Of a DNA stretch of 64,000 nucleotides, positions 37,030 through 42,841 are shown piece after piece (the first letter of the stretch is position 1; each line of letters opens with the position of its first letter). A program made the translations under genes and the position numbers. The DNA is taken from positions 26,890 to 90,889 of IMG/VR virus record IMGVR_UViG_3300008108_000067; one strand, 5' to 3'. The stretch comes from a virus. The notes beneath the pieces were generated by a model. It was given only the letters and a program-made list of their open reading frames with translations. It ran no database searches and was not told where the DNA came from.

Positions 37030-37919
37030 AGTAACTCCCAATATTTAAATAAAGCTTTTTCTTTGGCTTTTGCTTCTAGATCAATGTCAATATCTAAACC
37101 GTAGTCATCAATACGTTGAAACACATAGTCAGCGTGTGCACGAGGATTGCCACGAACATTTTCATTAATATTTTTACTTTCACTATAATGGAATAGTGGT
37201 TTGGTGTCCCAAGTAGATGCAGCGAGATGTGCAGCGTCTATTGAAGATATTCCATCTTGATGAAATGTATGATGAAAGTAATCAAATGTCAAGGGAACAC
37301 CGACACGAGAAGTAATCTCACGATGTAACTGCTTGATGGAGAATGCGTTTTGCTTGTCATCATTCTCAACCACCAAACGCTTTTTACAGTTGTCGGAGAG
37401 TCGGTCAAATGCACGAAGCCAACGGTCAATAGTATCGTCGGCGTAATTCATACCAACGTGAATATTAAGACAATTATAATGTGATGCTTCCAACCCCATC
37501 AAATCAAAGACTTCGGAGTGATGTTCTAGGTCGTGAATAGCGTTGTCTACAACTGTTGGTTTAGCAGAACCCAACTTCACAAAATGGTCTGGGTGTGCTG
37601 TGATTCGCTGCCCACTGTTATAAGCCATAGCACCGGCGGCAAGTAGGTATTGACTAATTTTGTCGTAGTGTGGTAGGTCAGTCAGTTTATATTTGGAGTT
37701 CCACGGAAACAAATCCGATGACAACCGAAATACCTTGACGTTATTCTCTACGTTCCATTTAATAATTTTTACTAGATCTTGTGCGTTTTGTAGTGCGAGT
37801 TCTGATGCGTACTTAACACCACGTTCCAAGAAGGTGCGTTGAATCATACCACGATTGGTGGTAATTTTTTGTTTTTGTAGTGTGGTATTGATACAACAGT
37901 AACCGACTTGATGTGGCAT
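37026..37919 (-). CDS. uvdE: UV damage endonuclease (UvdE/UVDE family)
   Basis: 297 residues, the usual length. Starts with VGYCCINTTLQKQKITTNRG, then NAQDLVKIIKWNVENNVKVF, RLSSDLFPWN, LNIHVGMNY, LVVENDD, PLTFDYFHHTFH and WDTKPLFHYSES, the metal-binding His/Glu/Asp set of the TIM-barrel UVDE family. It nicks DNA 5' of UV photoproducts and other lesions, replacing T4's DenV in this role. It is the first gene after a consensus sigma70-like promoter (37973-38001), so it may be expressed early. Confidence 0.93.
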   Translation of the reverse strand: MPHQVGYCCINTTLQKQKITTNRGMIQRTFLERGVKYASELALQNAQDLVKIIKWNVENNVKVFRLSSDLFPWNSKYKLTDLPHYDKISQYLLAAGAMAYNSGQRITAHPDHFVKLGSAKPTVVDNAIHDLEHHSEVFDLMGLEASHYNCLNIHVGMNYADDTIDRWLRAFDRLSDNCKKRLVVENDDKQNAFSIKQLHREITSRVGVPLTFDYFHHTFHQDGISSIDAAHLAASTWDTKPLFHYSESKNINENVRGNPRAHADYVFQRIDDYGLDIDIDLEAKAKEKALFKYWELL

Positions 37920-37972
37920 ATAAGTAACCTTAACCTAGTTAATGTATTACATATGTAACATAACATATATCT

Positions 37973-38001
37973 AATATACTACACAACACCGGTATTGTCA
38001 A
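37973..38001 (-). promoter_or_regulatory. Sigma70-like promoter TTGACA-N17-TATATT
   Basis: Minus strand: -35 TTGACA (37996-38001), 17-nt spacer, -10 TATATT (37973-37978). The leader to the uvdE ATG (37919) is about 47 nt. One of several identical-architecture promoters in the window. Confidence 0.85.
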
Positions 38002-38004
38002 GTC

Positions 38005-39066
38005 TTATTTTATAACACCATTTCTTTTTGCCCACCACTTTTCCATAACTTCTTCTGTTTCAGCTTTTGTCATATACTGTGGAAATGGGTCATTTTCATC
38101 CCAATCACCATTATTAAATGGTATTATTTCACGCTCTTCTTCCACGGGTTCCTCGTCACGTTTTATCATCGTTTCCTCTTGCACAATTGACTCAGGAACG
38201 ACTTTCTCTTCGCTGGTGAACACTGTTGTTGGGTTGCTTACTTCTGTGGGTGGGTTCTCATTAAAAATAGTTAATTGTTTAGGTTCCTCTATTACTTCAC
38301 CACGCTTTTCCAAGAAATTATAAGCTAATACTAGACAAATAGAGAGTGGATCAAATACCAATACAATTATTAATATAAACCATTTAACTACTGTATCTAG
38401 TGGTACTCCGATTGCTTTGGAGATATATACGAACGTACCAATATCAGAATTAGTATTGATTTCAACTTCCTTTGTTAAACTACGTGCTTTCAAACTATCT
38501 CGTTGAAGAGAGGTTTGATTAATTTCTTTTTGTAGTGCTGTTGCGGTTCTATTCAATTCTGTTAATGAATTCTGTGCTGCTCGAATTGCTGTATTGGAAC
38601 CCGTGGTACTTTTACCGATGAGGTTGTCTATACGATTTTCTTGCTGACCACGAAGTGCAATAATTTGATCTAATCGTGCAGTCTTTCGTTTAATTTCTTC
38701 ATCCAATGTTTGTGCTTGTGAATTATAAATTTGGATATCAGCATTCATCTTTAATGGTTCTGCCGCAACTTTAGCGTACGCAGAGGATAGATAACCGTAA
38801 ATACCCGCTGATGTGATACCAATTAAAACTACACTAGCAACTAACATATAACTCTTTAATACTTTTGGTACTTCCGTCCAATATCTGTATAGAAAGGAGA
38901 TACCAACCAATTTACCCAATTCCAAAGCACTGGCCATTACCATAGCAGACACCGCTGCTCCTGCGAACAAGGTACCAATACCTGTCACAGAGAACAATGC
39001 AGCACATCCTGCGATTGCTAATGCAGTAAATGAAACTAGTGTTTTGAAATTAAAAATTTTATTCAT
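38005..39066 (-). CDS. Polytopic membrane protein with coiled coil and acidic tail
   Basis: 353 residues. Four likely transmembrane segments: two hairpins near 12-55, one near 70-92 (YMLVASVVLIGITSAGIYGY) and one near 228-250 (VVKWFILIIVLVFDPLSICL). A periplasmic-side or cytoplasmic coiled coil lies between (about 100-215). The C-terminal 100 residues are Glu/Pro-rich and end in a helical basic tip. Similar proteins occur in large marine phages with no assigned function. GGAG box 6 nt before the ATG; a hairpin terminator lies upstream at 39077-39114. Confidence 0.75.
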   Translation of the reverse strand: MNKIFNFKTLVSFTALAIAGCAALFSVTGIGTLFAGAAVSAMVMASALELGKLVGISFLYRYWTEVPKVLKSYMLVASVVLIGITSAGIYGYLSSAYAKVAAEPLKMNADIQIYNSQAQTLDEEIKRKTARLDQIIALRGQQENRIDNLIGKSTTGSNTAIRAAQNSLTELNRTATALQKEINQTSLQRDSLKARSLTKEVEINTNSDIGTFVYISKAIGVPLDTVVKWFILIIVLVFDPLSICLVLAYNFLEKRGEVIEEPKQLTIFNENPPTEVSNPTTVFTSEEKVVPESIVQEETMIKRDEEPVEEEREIIPFNNGDWDENDPFPQYMTKAETEEVMEKWWAKRNGVIK

Positions 39067-39076
39067 AGTTTACTCC

Positions 39077-39114
39077 AAGAAAAAACGGGTCGGACTTTTA
39101 GTGACCGACCCGTT
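39077..39114 (-). terminator. Rho-independent terminator
   Basis: Minus-strand stem ACGGGTCGG/CCGACCCGT (39105-39113 with 39085-39093, 9 bp plus flanking A-T) followed by TTTTTCTTGG. Ends the transcript running from the Hsp20 gene before the membrane protein gene. Confidence 0.85.
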
Positions 39115-39200
39115 ATATTTTCATTTTATCTCCCAAAGGCTAGAGGTTTTTGAGCCTATACATAACCGATAAGGATCACCCCCTGGTTAATCGGTTATAT
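39115..39200 (-). ncRNA. Structured spacer downstream of Hsp20 and micro-ORF
   Basis: Minus strand contains a perfect 9-bp stem (39190-39198 with 39162-39170) enclosing a 19-nt loop with a GGGGG run, then a short AGGCT/AGCCT hairpin, then the terminator. The micro-ORF stop codon lies in the first hairpin loop edge. Structure is visible; function (attenuator-like leader, sRNA or just spacer) is not known. Confidence 0.4.
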
Positions 39201-39237
39201 GTGAATGACAAGTACAAATTAAGCAACTGCACATCAT
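39187..39237 (-). CDS. Putative 16-residue Cys/His-rich microprotein
   Basis: MMCSCLICTCHSHITD, read by hand. A full AGGAGG box lies 5 nt before the ATG (39243-39248), one of the strongest ribosome sites in the window. Four Cys and two His in CSCLICTCHSH could hold a metal ion. The frame ends inside a hairpin. Could be a leader peptide or a real microprotein; chance cannot be excluded. Confidence 0.45.
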   Translation of the reverse strand: MMCSCLICTCHSHITD

Positions 39238-39265
39238 TCTGACCTCCTGTTTTTTGTAACGGTGA

Positions 39266-39745
39266 TTATTTAATCGTAACCTTTTTTGTTTCTGGCTCCT
39301 TTGTCAACTTTTGGATTGTAATTATAAGTAAACCATTATTGAACTTCGCATCTACATCTGAGACATCCAATTGGTCACCAACTTTAAACGACCGGCTGAA
39401 AGCGCTTCGCTTCAACTCGCGGAGGAGATAAACTGCTTTATCAGTTTGTTCAGTGGATTGCGATGCCTTACCAGATATAGTGAGAACTCCATCCTGCACT
39501 GAGATATCAATTTCATCTTTTTTATATCCTGCTAATTCTGCTTCAATTAACACAGAATCATCATTTGAAATAACATTGACCTTTGGATATGATGCCTTTC
39601 CAAACGGTTCAACACCTAAATGTTCAAATAATTCGGGAAAACTATTTCGTGTCATATCATCAAACATCTTATCAAACGTGCTGATAAAATTGTCACGACT
39701 ATTTAACACATTGGTACTAAACGGACGAAAAACTAAACGAGTCAT
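39266..39745 (-). CDS. Small heat-shock protein Hsp20 / alpha-crystallin
   Basis: 159 residues. The alpha-crystallin domain (about 50-150) shows PKVNVISNDDSVLIEAELAG, YKKDEIDISVQDGVLTISGK, and a C-terminal region NNGLLIITIQKL; the terminal tail holds an IxI-like anchor only weakly. It binds unfolded proteins; many marine myophages carry an Hsp20 thought to aid virion assembly. AGGAGG precedes the ATG by 8 nt. The upstream leader contains two hairpins. Confidence 0.93.
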   Translation of the reverse strand: MTRLVFRPFSTNVLNSRDNFISTFDKMFDDMTRNSFPELFEHLGVEPFGKASYPKVNVISNDDSVLIEAELAGYKKDEIDISVQDGVLTISGKASQSTEQTDKAVYLLRELKRSAFSRSFKVGDQLDVSDVDAKFNNGLLIITIQKLTKEPETKKVTIK

Positions 39746-39756
39746 AAAATGACCTC

Positions 39757-39776
39757 CTATGTTATGTGATCCCGAT
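39757..39776 (-). promoter_or_regulatory. Hairpin in the Hsp20 leader
   Basis: Minus-strand GTGAT.CCC-TATC-GGGATCAC, an 8-bp stem with a bulge, lies between the terminator-like hairpin and the Hsp20 ribosome site. It could affect mRNA stability; no evidence for a thermosensor, as the ribosome site is not in the stem. Confidence 0.35.
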
Positions 39777-39787
39777 AGGGCATCACG

Positions 39788-39822
39788 GTAAAAAGGACTC
39801 CACCACAGCGGTGCGAGTCCTA
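39788..39822 (-). terminator. Rho-independent terminator at end of tRNA block
   Basis: Minus-strand AGGACTC.CACC...GGTG.GAGTCCT then TTTTT. It closes transcription from the tRNA array. A TATTTATA box (39823-39830) lies directly in front of it, so a transcript starting there would begin with this hairpin. Confidence 0.85.
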
Positions 39823-39830
39823 TATAAATA
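39823..39830 (-). promoter_or_regulatory. TATTTATA box adjoining terminator (weak late promoter candidate)
   Basis: Same 8-mer as the other late-promoter candidates, but the start site would fall in the terminator stem and the Hsp20 ATG is 78 nt away. Either a promoter giving a 5' hairpin mRNA for Hsp20, or coincidence. Confidence 0.3.
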
Positions 39831-39863
39831 TAAAGTTTATGTAGTTTTAAATTAGTTTATAAG

Positions 39864-39936
39864 AGCCACGAATCGGGTTTGAACCGATGCGCTCCCGCTT
39901 ACAAGGCGGGTGCTCTACCAGCTGAGCTATCGTGGC
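39864..39936 (-). tRNA. tRNA-Thr (anticodon TGT)
   Basis: Full cloverleaf: acceptor GCCACGA/TCGTGGC, D-arm GCTCAGCTGGTAGAGC, anticodon loop CTTGTAA, T-loop TTCAAAC. CCA is not encoded. Last tRNA of the array before the terminator. Confidence 0.95.
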
Positions 39937-39941
39937 GTTTA

Positions 39942-40026
39942 CGGACAGGGAGGGATTCGAACTCTCGGAACCTTTCGGTTCGACGGTTTTCAAGACCGTT
40001 GCAATAGACCACTCTGCCACCTGTCC
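39942..40026 (-). tRNA. tRNA-Ser (anticodon TGA)
   Basis: Class II tRNA: acceptor GGACAGG/CCTGTCC, anticodon loop CTTGAAA, long variable arm GAACCGAAAGGTTC, T-loop TTCGAAT, discriminator G as usual for Ser. Confidence 0.95.
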
Positions 40027-40034
40027 CGAAATAA

Positions 40035-40119
40035 AATAAGAACGCTCCCTATCAAACAGTTACCTGTTCTTCCTGCCACCACAACAAGTGCGCCACACTA
40101 CGCACGGGATGTTCTTATT
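40035..40119 (-). ncRNA. Structured non-tRNA element in tRNA array
   Basis: 85 nt closed by a perfect 9-bp stem (AATAAGAAC with GTTCTTATT). Inside: TCCC/GGGA, hairpin GTGCG/CGCAC, and hairpin AACAG-GTAA-CTGTT with a GNRA-type loop. Not a canonical tRNA (no anticodon or T-loop). Pairings are found by eye. It may be a processed small RNA, a decayed tRNA or a processing spacer. Confidence 0.5.
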
Positions 40120-40126
40120 AAAATGG

Positions 40127-40196
40127 AGCGGTCTGCCAGAGTTGAACTGCTCTTGTAAGCTGGAAGCTTACCGTGCTGACGTTACACTAAGACCGC
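40127..40196 (-). tRNA. tRNA-Gly (anticodon TCC), atypical T-arm
   Basis: Acceptor GCGGTCT/AGACCGC is perfect, anticodon stem GTAAG/CTTAC with loop CTTCCAG. The T-arm around AGTTCAACT pairs poorly, so the gene may be decaying; a second, intact tRNA-Gly(TCC) lies at 42367. Confidence 0.7.
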
Positions 40197-40202
40197 GTGT
40201 TG

Positions 40203-40391
40203 TTACTTGGCTGCTGGACCTTCCTTTGGGGTGACCACGGTTGTGTCTGCTGCCTTGATTGAATCGGTGTTCAACTTAGTTGAATCAACTACCACTACGG
40301 TACTATCAGTGGTAACTTCACCCTGAACTTCTTCTGTCTTGGCACATGCCGTCAAACCAACTACTGCTACTGTAAGGATAAACTTGTACAT
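40203..40391 (-). CDS. Small lipoprotein
   Basis: 62 residues from the ATG at 40391 (GGAG 8 nt upstream). MYKFILTVAVVGLTACAKTE is a lipoprotein signal with lipobox LTAC; the mature part is Thr/Val/Asp/Ser-rich and low in complexity (TTDSTVVVVDSTKLNTDSIK). It is the only gene between tRNA-Gly and tRNA-Gln. Perhaps exposed at the cell envelope of the infected host; superinfection exclusion is a possible but unproven role. Confidence 0.75.
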   Translation of the reverse strand: MYKFILTVAVVGLTACAKTEEVQGEVTTDSTVVVVDSTKLNTDSIKAADTTVVTPKEGPAAK

Positions 40392-40452
40392 TATGTACGC
40401 TCCATAAAATGAATAATGAAACAACCATTTAAAAATACTACGATACTACAAG

Positions 40453-40523
40453 TTGCCCTCCATGGAATCGAACCACGATTCGCTGATCCAAAGTCAGCTG
40501 TATTGCCATTATACGAGAGGGCA
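40453..40523 (-). tRNA. tRNA-Gln (anticodon TTG)
   Basis: Acceptor TGCCCTC/GAGGGCA, anticodon stem GCTGA/TCAGC with loop CTTTGGA, T-loop TTCGATT, discriminator A. Confidence 0.95.
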
Positions 40524-40700
40524 ATGGTGGGAAGGGGATTGATAGATTCCACTCTATCCAGCACCCCACGGACTAGAACCGTTTCCCATGCTGTTGCAAC
40601 ATTCCACCAAGTTGCCAAGCGTGTACACCCGCGTTGTATACACAAAACGGTAGAGTTCATTAATTAACGTCAGACCACTCTACCAAGCTGACGGGATCAA
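40524..40700 (-). ncRNA. Structured spacer with no recognised tRNA
   Basis: About 177 nt between tRNA-Gln and the 30-residue basic protein. Minus-strand hairpins: GGTAGAG/CTCTACC (7 bp), GTCAG/CTGAC, GTGTATAC/GTGTACAC (8 bp), ACGG-TTCTAGT-CCGT (T-arm-like), CAGCA/TGCTG, GATAGA/TCTATC, closed by TGGTGG/CCACCA. Dense pairing suggests one or two structured RNAs or tRNA remnants. Confidence 0.4.
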
Positions 40701-40793
40701 TTAGTGATTACGCTTACGATTCTTCCAACGATTTCTTCGTTTTTTCGAACCGACCTTTCTCCGACCTTTACCGCACTTTTTAGGATGTGGCAT
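40701..40793 (-). CDS. 30-residue highly basic protein
   Basis: MPHPKKCGKGRRKVGSKKRR then NRWKNRKRNH, read by hand with GGAG 6 nt before the ATG. Over half the residues are Lys/Arg/His. It is likely to bind RNA or DNA. A comparable 37-residue basic protein lies at 44306 in the same array. Function unknown. Confidence 0.7.
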   Translation of the reverse strand: MPHPKKCGKGRRKVGSKKRRNRWKNRKRNH

Positions 40794-40808
40794 CTCGTTC
40801 TCCAAAAA

Positions 40809-40882
40809 TGGTCCCTGAGGGACTTGAACCCCCGCACTTCGAATTATGAGTTCGCTGCTCTAACCGACTGAGCTAAGGGACC
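40809..40882 (-). tRNA. tRNA with CAT anticodon (Met or lysidine-type Ile2), copy 1
   Basis: Acceptor GGTCCCT/AGGGACC, anticodon stem CGAA/TTCG with loop CTCATAA, T-loop TTCAAGT. Three CAT tRNAs occur in this array; which is Met and which is Ile2 cannot be told by eye. Confidence 0.93.
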
Positions 40883-40927
40883 GATAACTTCTATACAAGA
40901 GTTACTATTGAAAATTTACATAACCAG

Positions 40928-41001
40928 TCCGCCCCGCAGGACTTGAACCTGCACATCTTCGGTATATAAGACCGCTGCTGTCACCATTTAGCTAGAGGCG
41001 G
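40928..41001 (-). tRNA. tRNA-Ile (anticodon TAT)
   Basis: Acceptor CCGCCTC/GGGGCGG, anticodon stem CGGT/ACCG with loop CTTATAT, T-loop TTCAAGT. UAU-anticodon Ile tRNA is unusual in bacteria, which normally use CAT with lysidine, but known in phages; it reads ATA codons favoured by AT-rich genes. Confidence 0.9.
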
Positions 41002-41016
41002 ATAATTCTATTTTAG

Positions 41017-41088
41017 TACCGCGTACGGGAATCGAACCCGTCTTACCAGAGTGAAAGTCTAGCGTCCTAGCCGATAGACGAACGCGGC
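41017..41088 (-). tRNA. tRNA-Glu (anticodon TTC)
   Basis: D-arm and loop TTCGTCTATCGG typical of Glu, anticodon loop CTTTCAC, T-loop TTCGATT. A consensus promoter lies 18 nt upstream. Confidence 0.95.
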
Positions 41089-41105
41089 ATCACATCAACA
41101 TTAAA

Positions 41106-41134
41106 AATATACATAGTCTGTTACTGTTTGTCAA
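41106..41134 (-). promoter_or_regulatory. Sigma70-like promoter TTGACA-N17-TATATT
   Basis: -35 at 41129-41134, -10 at 41106-41111, minus strand. The start site would lie about 11 nt before tRNA-Glu, driving the Glu-Ile-Met-Gln-Gly-Ser-Thr tRNA run to the terminator at 39788. Confidence 0.88.
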
Positions 41135-41147
41135 GCCTTGAATGATA

Positions 41148-41660
41148 TCAAAATCCCCGATATGCCATAATATTAGTTATTTTTTCACCAACTACACTAA
41201 TACTATCTACTACCTTTACTTTTTTATCATCCAAATATACTGTAATTTCATTTACCGATGTTCTGTTATTTTCACCGGAATTATTTACAACAATTCGAAT
41301 TGATTTAAATTGTTCAAATAATTTTCGGTTTTCTTCCAATACAGCTACTTTACCAGTAAATACATTTTCGTTCCATTCCGACAGTACTACATCATCTGCG
41401 TATAGTGTACTTAATCGTTTTAAATCTTTTGCAGAAAATGCATCGAAGTATTCTTTTACTATGTTTCCAATAGGTTTTTCTCTACTTAGTGGAAACAACA
41501 ACCACGCAACTAAATACACAGTAACAATTGGAAGTGGTGAAAAGAAAGAACAAATAAATACAAATCGGATGAATACAGGATCTATATTTAATTGCTCACC
41601 AATTCCTCCGCAAAATCCAGCAAGTCTTTTATTGGTTGCACTACGATAAAATTTTCTCAT
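41148..41660 (-). CDS. PspC-like membrane domain fused to NTF2/SnoaL-like domain
   Basis: 170 residues. Residues 3-60 match PspC (RSATNKRLAGFCGGIGEQLN, then a membrane helix PLPIVTVYLVAWLLFPL). Residues 68-168 follow the NTF2-like/SnoaL pattern (EYFDAFSAKDLKRLSTLYAD, VVLSEWNENVFTGKVAVLEE). PspC proteins sense envelope stress in bacteria. The fusion may modulate the host stress response or bind a small ligand; this is inference. Host-derived in appearance. Confidence 0.82.
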   Translation of the reverse strand: MRKFYRSATNKRLAGFCGGIGEQLNIDPVFIRFVFICSFFSPLPIVTVYLVAWLLFPLSREKPIGNIVKEYFDAFSAKDLKRLSTLYADDVVLSEWNENVFTGKVAVLEENRKLFEQFKSIRIVVNNSGENNRTSVNEITVYLDDKKVKVVDSISVVGEKITNIMAYRGF

Positions 41661-41676
41661 ATATTCTCCTAGTTAG

Positions 41677-41750
41677 TCGGGGCGGAGGGATTTGAACCCC
41701 CGACCTCCTGCTCCCAAAGCAGGCGCGATACCAGGCTACGCTACGCCCCG
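41677..41750 (-). tRNA. tRNA-Pro (anticodon TGG)
   Basis: Acceptor CGGGGCG/CGCCCCG, anticodon stem CCTGC/GCAGG with loop TTTGGGA, T-loop TTCAAAT. Confidence 0.95.
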
Positions 41751-41753
41751 AAG

Positions 41754-41834
41754 TGCTCTCGGTGAGACTCGAACTCACAAGCCTTGCGGCAGCAGTTTTT
41801 GAGACTGCCATGTATACCATTCCATCACAAGAGC
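41754..41834 (-). tRNA. tRNA-Leu (anticodon CAA)
   Basis: Class II. Acceptor GCTCTTG/CGAGAGC, anticodon stem GCAGT/ACTGC with loop CTCAAAA, variable arm GCCGCAAGGC, T-loop TTCGAGT. Confidence 0.95.
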
Positions 41835-41871
41835 GTTCATTACTTCCATTCATTCATTAACATTTTAAATG

Positions 41872-42098
41872 TGTAGTACAGCGGGAAAGGTGTTGTCCTG
41901 CAATCGGGTGATGAGTAGTTGCAACTCTTATCTGTGTATCGTCGTTATTCATCCTCAACTCAATGGAGTTGTTATCGGATATTTTTCTGCACGACCACCC
42001 CTATACATCGTCGTTATTCATCCTAACCCCAGGGGGTTTTCATCAGACGCCTTTCCATACGACCACTAACCGGCTAAGAGCCGTCCTGCTGTACTACA
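41872..42098 (-). ncRNA. Large structured RNA with two tandem covarying domains
   Basis: 227 nt, no ORF. Closed by a 15-bp stem with one mismatch (TGTAGTACAGC.GGA with TCC.GCTGTACTACA). Just inside is a CGGCT-CTT-AGCCG hairpin. Then two tandem domains, 42007-42066 and 41938-41998, each closed by GTCGT/ACGAC and sharing the end AGGATGAATAACGACGAT. Their inner helices differ by a compensatory change (AACTC/GAGTT versus AACCC/GGGTT). It follows tRNA-Met copy 2 without a gap. No known family recognised; GOLLD-type RNAs are a precedent for large RNAs in phage tRNA arrays. Confidence 0.7.
41938..42066 (-). repeat. Two tandem RNA domains (60-61 nt each)
   Basis: Copies at 41938-41998 and 42007-42066 separated by 8 nt. 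Identical first 8 and last 18 nt; the middle is diverged but keeps helices. See the enclosing RNA. Confidence 0.9.
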
Positions 42099-42169
42099 TG
42101 GCTCGCTTGGGAGTCGAACCCAACTTTCTAGGTTATGATCCTAGCGTGACACCAGTTCACTTGCCAGCT
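42099..42169 (-). tRNA. tRNA with CAT anticodon (Met or Ile2), copy 2, imperfect acceptor
   Basis: Anticodon stem CTAGG/CCTAG with loop ATCATAA, T-stem TTGGG/CCCAA with loop TTCGACT, D-arm GTGAACTGGTGTCAC. The acceptor pairs at only five of seven positions and U8 is missing, so it may be decaying or odd. The 227-nt RNA starts right after it. Confidence 0.7.
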
Positions 42170-42217
42170 ACTGAAATTCTACACCTTGCCATATATTCAA
42201 TGATTTCCTTATTTTCA

Positions 42218-42246
42218 AGTATAATCAATGCTTCTTCTAATGTCAA
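42218..42246 (-). promoter_or_regulatory. Sigma70-like promoter TTGACA-N17-TATACT
   Basis: -35 at 42241-42246, -10 at 42218-42223, minus strand, 49 nt before tRNA-Met copy 2. Would drive that tRNA, the 227-nt RNA and the Leu and Pro tRNAs. Confidence 0.82.
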
Positions 42247-42278
42247 GTATTTAATTACCATAATATTCTCGTGTTGTA

Positions 42279-42364
42279 AAACATAACGACAGGACTTACG
42301 ACATAAGACATTCCATTCTTTCTGTTCGCCTACTACCAGTGGGTTGGTGGTTATCGTTATGTTT
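42279..42364 (-). ncRNA. Structured non-tRNA element closed by 11-bp stem
   Basis: 86 nt with perfect closing stem AAACATAACGA/TCGTTATGTTT. Inside are ACCA/TGGT, ACAG/CTGT and CTTA-TGTCG-TAAG. Shares a GGT.GYAGG..GAACAG-like string with the element at 40035. Between tRNA-Gly(TCC) and the promoter. Unknown role. Confidence 0.5.
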
Positions 42365-42366
42365 AG

Positions 42367-42438
42367 AGCACGTGGCGGGAATCGAACCCGCGTCTCTAGC
42401 TTGGAAGGCTAGGATAATAGCCATTATATGACACGTGC
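42367..42438 (-). tRNA. tRNA-Gly (anticodon TCC)
   Basis: Acceptor GCACGTG/CACGTGC, anticodon stem CTAGC/GCTAG with loop CTTCCAA, T-loop TTCGATT. Intact copy, compare 40127. Confidence 0.95.
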
Positions 42439-42537
42439 GGCGAGGTCTTTTTCACGCAGTTCCTCATCTTCGGTCTGGCACGATTCCAGACGAGTTGCGC
42501 TTGCTTTTAAGCTGCTTTCAACCCCCACAACTATTTT
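42439..42537 (-). other. Structured spacer
   Basis: 99 nt between a small gene and tRNA-Gly. Minus strand has GTCTGG-AATCGTG-CCAGAC (6 bp) nested in CTC/GAG and CGCA/TGCG. No ORF or tRNA seen. It may be a terminator-free processing spacer or small RNA. Confidence 0.35.
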
Positions 42538-42747
42538 TTATTCAGAAAAATACTTATTCAAAGTTTCTAACTTATCATCGGCATCAACAAGCATCTGTAA
42601 TGCTTCTTCTGCATTCTTATAAAAATCACCAGTAGAATGGTCACCAATCCCAACAGGAACATTCATCAACAAGTCCAGTGAGAGAAGTGCCTTCTGTCGT
42701 TCTGCTTCTGCTTGCGTTCGTAACATTTCAACTACACGTGCTTTCAT
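42538..42747 (-). CDS. Small helical hypothetical protein
   Basis: 69 residues from the ATG at 42747 (MKARVVEMLRTQAEAERQKA), chosen by GGAGG 7 nt upstream; longer readings would run into tRNA-Val. Helical and acidic, ending DADDKLETLNKYFSE. No known motif. Function unknown. Confidence 0.65.
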   Translation of the reverse strand: MKARVVEMLRTQAEAERQKALLSLDLLMNVPVGIGDHSTGDFYKNAEEALQMLVDADDKLETLNKYFSE

Positions 42748-42767
42748 AATAACCTCCATTAGTAAAA

Positions 42768-42841
42768 TGGACGCTGAGGGATTCGAACCCCCGACATTTT
42801 GCGTGTAAAGCAAACACTCTAACCAGCTGAGTTAAGCGTCC
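42768..42841 (-). tRNA. tRNA-Val (anticodon TAC)
   Basis: Acceptor GGACGCT/AGCGTCC, anticodon stem TTTGC/GCAAA with loop TTTACAC, T-loop TTCGAAT. Confidence 0.95.

Noticed and set aside
42007-42066. Hammerhead ribozyme (CTGATGA string in one domain of the 227-nt RNA)
   Set aside because: The other domain copy has CCGATAA instead, and the required GAAA after stem II is missing in both.
42157-42261. A 34-residue minus-strand frame (MVIKYLTLEEALII...)
   Set aside because: It lacks a good ribosome site, runs into tRNA-Met copy 2, and its codons contain the TTGACA-N17-TATACT promoter, which explains the conservation better.
42748-42813. N-terminal extensions of several frames into tRNA genes (also 43578-43631, 45558-45599, 48967-49098, 50811-50864)
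   Set aside because: The internal ATGs have strong ribosome sites; the extensions translate tRNA sequence.
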